Shown: piece after piece, positions 32,371-44,300 of the stretch
Position numbering within the stretch: the first letter of the stretch is position 1
Layout: each line of letters starts with the position of its first letter
DNA from: Zygnema cylindricum
Lineage: Eukaryota > Streptophyta > Zygnematophyceae > Zygnematales > Zygnemataceae
Assembly: GCA_037447655.1 (NCBI GenBank)
Contig: JBBHKE010000539.1
Span: forward strand, 1-64,000
Length of the DNA stretch: 64,000 nucleotides
Direction of reading: 5' to 3'
Program-made: the position numbers and the translations under genes
The notes under the pieces: model-generated
The model's input: only the letters and a program-made list of their open reading frames with translations
Database searches by the model: none
Told to the model about the DNA's origin: nothing

Positions 32371-35300
32371 ATGGAGAGCGACAGAGGATCCAAACGGCAG
32401 AGAAACAGTCATGGTAAGCAAGCTTATCCTCTCAAAGTATTTTCCTTTATTGGTTAACATCGTTTTTAGTCTTATCCTCTCAATTGGCTAGAATCATTTT
32501 TAATCTTATCCTCTCAAAATGTTTTATTATTGGTTAGAATTATTCCTAATATTATTCTCTCGAAGAGTTTTATTATTGGCTAGAATCATTTCTAATATTA
32601 TCTTCTCAAAATCTTTTATTTTATGGTTTGAATCATTTCGTTTATCCTCTCAAAATGTTTTATTTTTGGTAATAGGGGAATTTTATGAGCCTTGTAGCTG
32701 GCTTTACTGGCGCAGAAATCATACTATTCGTAAAGAAAATATACGGTGTAAAAGAGTACATATTCCTGTCCAATTACGGTGACTACTGGCGAGTATCGCA
32801 AGTAACCGCGTGCATGTAATTGCCCTGTTATAATCATTGTTAAACTACCGTCAGGCCAATGTAGCACTGGACTAGCTGATGAAACATTTGATAGAACGGT
32901 AAAACGAAAAAATGTGGGTTCAGGTATATAAATGATTAAGAAGAGATCAGTCAACAAATCTGAAAGTAAGGTTGCTACAAAATGTGAAGTGAAACTTGAA
33001 TAGAATGGTTACTTGAACGATTAACAGAAATGTTGATCAAATTAAAATAAAAGTAGTTGCTACAGCTATTGTTTACAATTGAACGGAAAAAATATTCGCC
33101 GACAAGCAAAAATCACTAAGAAAAAAACTGCTTCAAAACAAGAAAATATGTGGCTCTCTAACTATTTTCACTATTTTAACTGTTTTAACTACTCTAACCA
33201 TTTTCACTATTTTGAAACCAATGTCTAATTTTAGTGAAGTCTTCTTTGACCTGCAGACGAATACCGAAAAAGAAGAGACGATGATTCTCTTGAAACCACA
33301 GCCAGGTGAGATACACTTGTAATGGGCTTTATGGCGTAATTGAGGCATTTCAAATTGCGCAAGAAACCCGGAATATCCGTACACAACACCCTTTTAAAAA
33401 CGTTGTTTAGGCTACACTGTGAATGTTATTAGAGTAAAGAAATTGTTAGCGTGGGGTTTACATTACTGCTATTGATTATAATTAACCTCAGAATGCCATG
33501 GCTGATTTTTTTAACCGTTTAAAGAAGTAGCGCAAAGAAAAAACAGTTAAGTGTTACTAATTTTATTTTGTGGTCCGGGCAAAAAAACTTACTAGCACCA
33601 AATAAGTGTTATTAACCCTAATAGCGATACACGATGCAGTGTTCAATGTCCAATCAAGTAGTTATTTGGTCCAATCTTTTCTCAATCACATGTTTCAATA
33701 GTACAAAATACGATTAGCTGAATGAACAGCTTAATCATGTCCGAAGGACTTTTAAACATAATATTGTCCTATGTTACACTTAGGAGAGTTGTGCTTTTCC
33801 TGATGTTCTGATTAGTGGTCATTCCATTTTGTATAATTGACCCCGGCTTCTCTCATCTCTTTTAATGTTTTAGCATAGAGCCTTTCGTAATGTCAAATGG
33901 TTATGTTTATCTGCATAAAGTTTGTTTTATGTAGAAAGTACAGTAAATTTTTTCAAGTAGCTTGTATGTTTGCCTCTAAGCATTGATCGTTTTTATGACT
34001 TTTTATTCCTTTGTTAGTAATGAAGGGGTATGGTTTTTTTCTCTCTTTGCAAAACCATATTCAGTGATTGATACCAGAGTCGTATCTTGTCTTTTATATT
34101 TCTAACTTCAGTTTATGAATCGGGTCCTTTTATTTGGAAATTTTAAATGTCTTTTTTTTGGGTTATTTGTAGTGGAATGTGAACAATTCAGGAGTCTGTT
34201 TCTGAAACGTTTGTGAGATTTGGTTGGATGACAGCTGGAGGTCGCTCCTGCTTTACCTCGGTGACCATTGTGCCGAATACAATTTCGTAACAGATGTTGG
34301 CAAGCAGCTTGTAAGATTATCGGGACAAAGACATTATCTAGATGATTGGTGTTTGGATACATCCGGGGATGATGGGATATGATGAAACTTCCTGCATTTA
34401 TCCATACCAAAACATAATCTAGATGATTGGTGTTTGGATCCATTCGGGGATGATAGGTTATGGTGAACCTTCCTGCATTTATCGAGACTAAAACATAATT
34501 TAGATGAATGGTGTTTGGATCCATTTGGGGACGAAAGATATGGTGAAAATTTCTGCATTTATTTATACCAATACATAATTTAGATGGTTGGTGTTTGGGT
34601 CTTTTCGGGAACGATGGGTTATGGTGGAACGTCCTGCATTTATCCACGCTAAAACATACTTTAGATAATTGTTGTTTGTATCCATTCGGGGATGATGGGC
34701 TATGGTGAAACGTCCTGCATTTACCTAGACGAAAACATTTAGGTGACTGGTGTTTGTATTCAGTCGAGGATGATGGGTTATGGTGAAACTTCCTGCATTT
34801 AAGTTGGCGGTAGTGAATGAGCTGCTATTTCAAGGTCAGTTTGTTATTCTTATTGTGGACGGTGTCCTTAACTGCAGGAAAGATGTGCGGCAATCCTGAA
34901 GAAAGAGCTCTCGAAAATCTCAGCGGATGCACTTACTGTAAGTTTGCATTTCTCCTGCTTTTACCATAAGAATCCAGAGGCTATTTCTGTCATATTCGAC
35001 CTTCAGCATTGTCGACAATATTTTTTTTGCATTGGCGGAGCTCTTGCCATCGTCAACTTCTTACACTTTGCTACAAATTGACGCTGGTTTTGTTTATTCT
35101 GTTTTTCTCAAAACAGCTGCTTTTAGACTGCGCGGAGGAGTTGCCCCATAAGGCACCAATGTATGCTACACTGGTCAGTACCTTACCTTCTTCTTTTGAC
35201 CAAGATTTTAATGAACGGAGTATCCTCCTTCGCAGGGTCAACAACCCATGAATAGCATTTTCAGGTCTATGGACCAAAGGCTTAAGATAACTGGAGAGTT

Positions 35301-38300
35301 ACGCTTTTGCTGGTTTTTTTATTTTTTGGCTTGGCGGTCATTTCAATTTATGCCTTTTCTTCCCTTCACTCAACCTTCCATTTGACATAGTGGCTCTTGT
35401 CAATGATTTTGAAACCTCTTGAGTATCTTTCACCCTTTGTAGTCTGTCCTGATCGCTTGCTGAGGTAAGCAAACAGTTCTGTCCAATTTGACCTGAGCAT
35501 TCTGTTTACTGGGTTTTAGCGCATATTGTTCCATTAAAGGTGTAAAATCTTTCACTTCAAAAACCTCTTTCTGTTTATGTGTATCAGGTCTTTGGGTAGA
35601 GTTTGTCTTCTCCGGATCGTTGTTTTGCCTTGAACATGTATTCTCCTTCACCTTTTTTTTTCATAAAGCTTCGATCAACCATTTGTGTACCATGTCTCTC
35701 GTTTTCCACCGGCTTCAAGGACTGAACATTCATTCTTTGGTGGCATTAGGCCACATACTCTAGTGTCTTTCTTTCAGTTTGAAATTTGAACTTTCTCATG
35801 TCTATAGCAACAGGGGGCTCAAGCACTTTCAAAGGAAAGACAGGTAATCAATGTTTATCGTTGACAAGGACGATTCTTCAGCACTTCTTGAAGTTAATGA
35901 CACTTTGTCACGCATAAGATACAAATTGCGGTTTGCATTTAACCACTCCGTGTATTTCTTAGAATAGAAAACGATTATTATGTTATGAGACTAGACTAAT
36001 TATTTTAGCGTTTAGTTGGTTACCGTGAATGGTTTCTGGCTGCTTGCGCGCCTTTATTGCCAAGACTTTTTTTTTGTCAAAGACCAAAAGATTGAATACC
36101 AAATAAGCGTTATTAATAAAATAGCTATTCATGGTCTAGCTAACCAAGTAGTGCTTGTGTACTGTTGCCAGGACCTTTTTTTATTGTCAAAGGCCAAATA
36201 ATTGAAGGTTGAACTACGTTGTTAACTCTAATATGGCTACTATACATGGTATAGCTCACAAAGTAGTGCTTTCTTTGGCTTATGCAGGTTGGGCTTCTCA
36301 ATGCAGAAAATTTGGACTTCGCAGCGCAAGTCGTAGAACGCACCCACTTAGGCTTGCAGGTAATTTTGTTTTTCGTGCTTTTTGCTCTCTTTACAACCCA
36401 CCAGGCTGAGCAAAATGATTATAAGGAGCTTAATAGGAGCCCTAGAGTGATATTTATTAGCTCAAGCGTTAGTTTTACTGTTTGGTTGGGAAGATGGGCT
36501 TGCCGTTTCTCTTGTTTGCAGAGTGCTTTGGATAAGGGAGAGAATAATAAGCTTCGTCTTCTGTTGCGCTTTTTATCTTTATTGGTAAGGCTTTTACACT
36601 GAACTTGGTATTTCTTTTCTGTGGAGTGCTCTCTCGCTTTTCTTTTTTGGATCTGTTCATAACAGACAAGCCCTCGTGTGTCTATGGAAGAAACAAGGAA
36701 TTTTGCCAGTACAAGCTCCAGTTTTTGAGATTTTGAGCGAGCTACTTGCTGTATCACTGTGTTTGCATGTGTGGAAAAACAAGGAAGATTTACGGTAGCC
36801 TTAGACTTAGAAATTTTAATCTGTAGTCTAACTCAAAAAATGTGTTACATTCTATTTATTGATTGAAATGTGATAGTTTGGACACAGACTCAGAGATTAT
36901 GATTTACAGTCTGTTGAGAGAAAGGTTCGTGATAGTCTTGACACGGACTCAGAAATGTCAATCTATATGAATGAAAGACTCAAAAAATAATCAAGTTTTT
37001 GAGTCTTAGCAAGTGTATGGTTGTCATGTTATTTCTCCAGTCAAGTGGAATTGTTAAGAGAAAGATTCATGATAGTATCGACACAGACTCAGAAATTCAA
37101 AGACTTAAAAAAAAACATGTTTTTGATGGCAAGTGTATATGGTTGCAGATGATCTGTCATGTTGTTTCTCCAGCCACAGTAGTTGAAGTTTATGATATGT
37201 TTACTCGAAAAACAGTTTTCTGAGCCTGGACGAGTGTATGGTTGCAGATGGTCTGTCATGTTGTTTCTCCAGCCACAGTAGTGGAAGTTTATGATATGTT
37301 TATTCGAAAAACAGTTTTCTGAGCCTGGACGAGTGTATGGTTGCAGATGGTCTGTCATGTTGTTTCTCCGGCCACAGTAGTGGAAGTTTTTGATATGCTT
37401 CTTGCCTCAGCAACGGCCATAGTGGACGAGGATGGTGGCAATCCGGCATGGCAACCTCGGGCAGATTTCTATGTGCACTGCGTTCTGGCAGCATTGCCAT
37501 TCTGCAGTATAGAATTGTCACAGGTAACTGAACTTGGCCCTACATCAATGATATGAATGGCAGCAGAGAATTTTCCCAAGGAACTGTGAGTTTGTAATAA
37601 AATTAGATGTATTATATTGCATAGATAGTGGAGCTTGGCCCGTTGTTCAGTGACATGAATGACATCAGAAAATGATCACAACAAACTGAACGTTTGTATC
37701 AAGTTTTAGATTTATTTTTGCGTGGGAGGATGGTGGAAATCCGGCATTGCAACCTCGGGCAAATGTGTGTGTGCACCTCCTTTTAGCAGCATTGCCATTT
37801 TGCAGCATAGAATTGTTGACCATGAATGGCAACTGACAATAGTCACAAGGAACTGTACACTTGCAATAAAACTGCGAAGGAGAGTGAATTAAAATAAGTA
37901 TTGTTTTGCAGCAAGCTTCAGAGGAGTTGGATAGGTTTCTGACGGCCATTGAGGCCTACATGAGTCTGAGAACGCCTCTCCACCAAGCTTCATTGCAGTG
38001 TCTCCAGCCCCTTAGTACCGTTAACCAAGAGGTAAGCATACAGACACCTTAAGTTGCCCAGTGTTATGAAATGAAAACCGTTTTGTGGGATTGGACATCA
38101 GTGACTGGGTGCAATTATTTTACGATCGAACAAAAAACCTTTTTTTTTTTGCTGGTTCACTTGTGAGTGTATGAGCTGAAATTGGAGAGTAGGACAAAGG
38201 ATTGTGTTTCTGCAAAATGAACAATTCCAAGACAATACCACTCCAGTCACATTGAGAAATAATCCTGTGGATCACAACTAGAGGAAAGAAAGTATATGTC

Positions 38301-41300
38301 TTAATGTGATCTTAGTATCAGTTTTTCTAATTTAGGCACTGTTGATGTGGACAAGTTCTGGCAATTAGTGTTGTAAATGCTATTCTATAACTTAGCACCA
38401 ATAAAAGACCATCACAGAATTAGTCTTAATAACTCCAAAAGCGATTAACTGTGCTCTTGTTGTAAGAAGGCTGTTTGGTTCATTCAGCTCCTATATTTTT
38501 TGTGTGCTCTCATTTTCTCTTTTGGGTGCGTGCATACAGGATCCTTTGGAGGATCTACTGGCACGAATACGGTCGCTCCAACAGAATCAATGGAGGGCAG
38601 ACAGTGGTAATTTTTTCAATCAAAGTTTCCAGTGTTTGCGTTTTGCATTGGTAGGGGCATTAAAGATAGTGTCCCTGCCTGTTCAATAAATGAGGTGAAG
38701 AAAGCTGGTTGATAAATTTACATCATTGCAGACTGGACTGTGTTGCATGGAGTCTTTTCCATCAAGGTCTTTTTGTTTCATGCAAAACCAAAACTGAAAA
38801 AAGGTTTGTTGAAGATCTCCAATTTTTTTTTTCATCCTTTGCAGTATGGAGAACGCATGAGGATTACATGGAGTTGTTTTCTGCGGCTCCTTTCCACGAA
38901 ATGGCATCTCTTGTTCGACCACCTGTTCCACCTCTACCTTCACCTGTTACTACCTTAGCTATGAGTCGGCAACGATTTGAAGCTCTCCAAGCATATCCTC
39001 CTCGAGTGGGGAGATTAAAGATTTTCCCACCTTCAAAAACGGATGACGTGAGTACTATTCTGTGGCCGACCTGTTTTCGTATTTGCAAAAGAACAGGTCA
39101 GAGGATTTATGTAACTTCAGTCTTGGTTGCAAGTTTTACTCTCTGTAGTTCTCTGTTGGTCAAGGGTCTTCAGAAAAGATTGATGATTTTTTTCCCCTAA
39201 ATCGTTTTATGAAGACCAGTGTGTTGTACATCCGAGGAATTAGAAGTAAAGTGTTCAAGTTTGAAATTTGGCTCTTAGCGACAGTCTGACAATGCATTCA
39301 TCTTGAGCTTGACATTTAAAACTCTGAGTGTTTTCTGGCGGGAAAAAGTTGTTTGAAATACGGATGTGCCTGCCAGGATACAAGGGAATCAGATAAATGT
39401 GATTTTCTCAATTTACTGTGAGAAATCATAGTCATCATATAGAAACGTTTCTGGATCTCATTTATTGTCGGATGATTGATATGATCACTTACAGTAACAT
39501 AGGTACATTATGCGTTTGTAATTCCTTTTTGGGTTGTGAAATGACTCAAACTTTACCGATTTTGTTATTCCATTTTTCTATTTTGACAGTTCCTATGGGA
39601 TCAAATTGTGGTGGCTTTGAGGACAGACAATGACTCCTATGGATCGTTTCATTGTGGAAGAGTATCTTCTTGATGTTCTCTACTATCTTAATGGCTGGTG
39701 AGTATTATTGGCCCTCTTTTAACTCAGTGGAGAATGTGGTTCCCAAAGTTTCAATTCTGTTATCTTGTTCTCAATGTTTTTGGGAATTCCTCGTGAGCTA
39801 GAAGAAGCGGTCTTTACAACTATGTTCCTGTTGACCATGACCTAATTCTTTGTGATTTGTAAACCACCTATTGATATGGTTCAAATAGTGGTGATGCTTA
39901 TGTGTTGGTTTTATGGTTGGATGCGACTTCCAGTCTCTCGAGAGTGTAGTAGTTATTTTCTGCTGTTCCACAATGTTTACATTTTTTTTGTTTCTCAAAA
40001 GTACACTGTGCCCTGTTTCCTAAAAAATACACGTGGTAGAATTGAATGTTTTGGCTACTTTAGGGGCTAATTAACCTGTGAAATATTTCATTCCCAACGC
40101 TTCTCAGTTGTTCGAGTGGTCATTGAAATAATTACTTTCTATGGTTGATTCTGGGATTGCCAGTCAACCATGATCTTGAAAGTTTGCTATATCACCACGC
40201 ACCTCGAAGCAAGACTAATTTATTGAACACTTTTGGTAATCCTGTGGAGGTCACTCTTACTTTGGCAAATTTACCTTAAGGTTCTCAACCATTTTCACTG
40301 GATCTCTGTGACTGTTTTTCACACTCAGACTCTCAATAGTTTTTCTTCAGGGATGGATCGGTACTGAAATGAACGCTTCTCTATTACAAACATTTTTGTG
40401 GGAATTTTCGCTTGCTGGTTCTCCATTATTAAGTGGTTTTTCAAGGTTTTTGGGGTCGCAGTCGAAAGGAGTGCACTGGTTACCTTGTGGGTCTACCTGT
40501 CCCATTCCGATACGAGTATATCATGGCTGAAACCGTCTTCTCTCAGGTAGGCAGAACTATCCATGGAGTTTGTTGCATAGCTTATTCCGCTGAGTAGTTT
40601 CCATTTTAAAGAGTTTTAGGAATTTGTCCCAAATTTTAACTATTTCCCGTTTGTCCGCATCCACTTGCCTTTTTGTTTCGCCTACCTGAAAGTAGCGTTC
40701 TGTTGAGGTTCAGAAGATATTATTCGATTGGTATCATCCCAATTATTATTATTGTTATTATTATTATTATTGTTCTGTCATTCTTCTCAGGCTGTTTGTT
40801 CTCATATGAAGAAGTTTCTTCTAGATATCGGTCTTCTGATTAGCCAAAATCCCCATTTTCTGCATGAGGATACAAGTTTGAGTTTTTCCTGATATTCTGC
40901 TTGTGGTGTTTGGCGTTCATTGAATATTGGTTGCAGCTTCTCCTCCTTCCTAAACCTCCCTTCCGGTTGATTTATTACACTGTTATCATGGTTGATTTAT
41001 GCAAGGTGAGCTCCTTTTTCTGTTATGATGAATTGGCCTTATCCAACATGAATTTTCTCGCCTGTTTTCCTGTATGTGCCACACTCTAATTTGTTTTGTG
41101 AGAACAACATCCCTCAGTACAACTGGTGAGTAGTCGTCCCACAAAAATCAGTCTGGACCGCAACAAACCCTTACATAAGAGAGAAAGGTTAAAGAACACA
41201 TCTCATTGGAATTAGTCTGCACCATAACAAACTCCTGGTTAAAAAGGCGAGGTGTTTTTTTCCTCTTTACTGTAATTTATGTGGACTTTAATGATTCATT

Positions 41301-44300
41301 TGCCAATTTTTAGGTGAAGGGATAAACCTGTGAATCAAATGTGTGTTTTCGGATGGTATAACTGAATCTTCAAATCGTATTTTGTAGTGTATCCTGAAAC
41401 TGTTAGTGCAGAGAAATAGTTAGTGTGCAGAGAAATTGTTGGTGTCCGTACACAACATTTCAGTTCGAAAGTTGACGGAGGATGCACGAACGCTGTACTT
41501 TGACCTCTGTCACCGGACAGTAGACTTCCTATTGGAGATTTCAAAATTTTGTTTGTAAATTCTTGACTGCACAGTTCCGTATCTAATTTTTTCACTGTTA
41601 GATCGTTTTCCAACACTTCAGAGTTAGTAACTGCCAACCATGTTTTCTACGCAAAACTTTCATCATTTGAGGACAGAAAGTAGTCGACATTAAGTCGCTT
41701 TTGGCGACGTGTAGTTGGCCACCATTTGCAGAACGTTACAAGAGGTTTTTTCCGAACTAAATATCTGCAGGTATTGAACTAGTGCAAACTGATCATTATC
41801 AAACGCTATGTACTGGAAGCATCCTGTACTATTGTTTAAAGGGGTAAACCACAGTAATGACCAGACAAAAAGTATATGGACCACAGCAACCACGCAGGGC
41901 TTGTTTTTCCTGTTCAAAGGGAAATTAGTATCCTGTTATCCTTCCATCTGTACTATTAGGGTTCATACCATATTTCGATTTTCCTTTTATAAGGAAGGTA
42001 ACGGTGTTTTTTTTTTGCAGGCTCTTCCTGGAGCTTTCCCTGCTGTGGTTGCCGGTGCAGTAAAGCTTCTTTTTGACAGCCTGGCTGCTTTGGATGTGGA
42101 GTGTCAATATCGACTCGTTCAATGGCTCTCTCACCACTTGTAAGTACATGGTAAATCTCTATTAGGGCTAATAGCATCGGTTTTTTGCTCCCGTTTTGGC
42201 CTCTGATTACAAGATACAATATTGATACTAAGCTAGAAGCGGGAATAGCTAGAATTAATTAGGTGAACAAATCCTACACTAATCATTGTCATAGTCGTTC
42301 ACGTTTGACTTCTACATCTTGCTTGATAAAGTATTTAAGACTTTTTGCTTAAGAAAGCTACACCAGTCATCGCCACTAGGGCTGAAAAGTTTCTGGGCAC
42401 TCGATGTCGATCTTTTTATGTCATATTTTTTTTTTATTGCAGACCACGTTCAAAAGGTAAAGGTTCTTACATTTCAATCAAATATCTGACAACTAGTAAC
42501 ACGCTAAACATGCTGTAACAATATATGTCTCTGATAACGATGAATGTTATCACTCTATATTGAGTTCTCCGCATAATTTTGGTGAGATTGATGTCGGATG
42601 GAGAAATTTGCTGGATGTTCAGGTCGAATTTTCAGTTTGTGTGGCCATGGGACTCTTGGGCTCACGTACTCGATAAGCCACCATGGCATCCACAGCGTTT
42701 CTTTGTTACCGAAGTGCTCGATAAAGAGATTCGATTGGCTTATTGGGATAAAGTAAAGGAGGTGAGTAAAAGGCTAATTATGGTTAATTTCTGCAAGTAC
42801 ATCTCAGATTGCTTATTGTGTTGATACAGATGTCCAATTTCACAAAAGATTCCATATTTTATATCCATGGATTTTGTATTGAAACGTTAGGATCGGAAGC
42901 TAACTTCCTTTCTTTTCGTTTTGTATATTCCAATGAAAAATTGACAATTGTACATTCAAAATAATGACATTTAGGCAGTATTTGTTCTAAATCTAACACA
43001 GATTAACACTGTTATTGTTTCATTGTCAATTTCACGTCTTGTTTTAGTCTTGATTTAGTCTTCTTTTGGCTTACAAGTCAGGCAATTGCATTTTTGCAGA
43101 GCTTGAAAAGCGACAGAATGGTTGCTCTTCTTCCCCCTCAACCAAACCCACATTTTAAGTATTCTTCTGCCAAAGATGGTGCTGCTTCCGAGGCTGAAGT
43201 GGGTATGGTTGAAGCTCTGACTCAAAAAGTGAGAGCTAAAAGCAGTATAAAAGAAATGTTGATATGGGTGGACGAGAGTTTAACTCCGGCTGTGGGACCT
43301 GTAAGGGCGTTAGACCTCACTGCCCAAACTCTATTGTTTTTGGGGGCAAAGAGTTTCACACATACCATGACGGCTCTAGAACGATATACACAGTTGTTGC
43401 GGAAAATGGCTCCTACTCAGGTGTGTTTTTTTTATTTTTTTATTTTTCGCAGTTGTGGAATTTTTTTTTATGGTTTAATATTTCTGGTGGGGGTCAGAAG
43501 TTTTTCTTATGCTGTGTTTGAAAATAATGATGAAAGGGGGTGTTCTTCTTGGTCGTATTTGAGGCTTGCGGTTATTAATAGTAGTGATAATGTTCAGTTT
43601 TTGCTTGTGTTTTAGAAGTGGAAGATTTTATATCTGATGCGTTAATTTCCGGCATTTTTTTTTGTCATCTTTCTTTACTAAACATTGGATGAGTTCGTGA
43701 CCCGGATTTTCCATAAAAATGACAAGCTCTACCCATGAGTTTATTTCAATTGAAGCAATCGGATTTTAATACTAACTGGTTTGGTACGTTTCCAGAAACG
43801 TTTTCTTTAATGATATTCTTGGACCAAAACGTTGCAGTAAAAACGACGACATTACTGATAACTGATAAAGTTTGACATGGATTTGTGTGTTTTTTCAGGA
43901 AAAGCAAGTGGCATTACTGGGAAGTGCAGTGGAATTATGGAGCAACTCTTCACAAATGGCGGCTGTAGTTGTTGACCGCTGTATGGGATTCCGTATAGTT
44001 TCGAATCTGGCAATCACGCAATGGGCATTTTCTCCACCTTGTCAACGCATCTTTCACACATCAGACCTGATTTGGGAGGTACAAGCTTTTTTATCCTTTT
44101 ATGTTGAAAAATTTGCCTGTATAAGATTTTTTTCTCTCTCTTCCTCTTCCATTGCGAATGACTTCCGCGCTTAAGAAACTTGTCGTCCCTCTCCCCCCCT
44201 AGCACACATACACGCCACCCCATTTTTCACTCTCTTTAACCTTTTAAACTTCTATCATTAATTTTTTTTTGCCATTCTCATTCTATGTTTTTTTTTGGAA

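Noticed and set aside
34183-34252. Candidate CBP80 exon SVSETFVRFGWMTAGG
   Set aside because: Flanked by CAG and GTGACC, but the phase does not fit the tentative upstream exon and the protein match is weak.
34108-34647. 179-codon minus-strand frame
   Set aside because: It crosses the minisatellite, whose near-27-codon unit length keeps the frame open. It is antisense to CBP80 and repetitive.
38732-38766. Possible small CBP80 exon (DWTVLHGVFSIK)
   Set aside because: Skipping it joins WRADS to VWRTHEDYMELF with correct phase and a gap-free match to plant CBP80; including it breaks the match.
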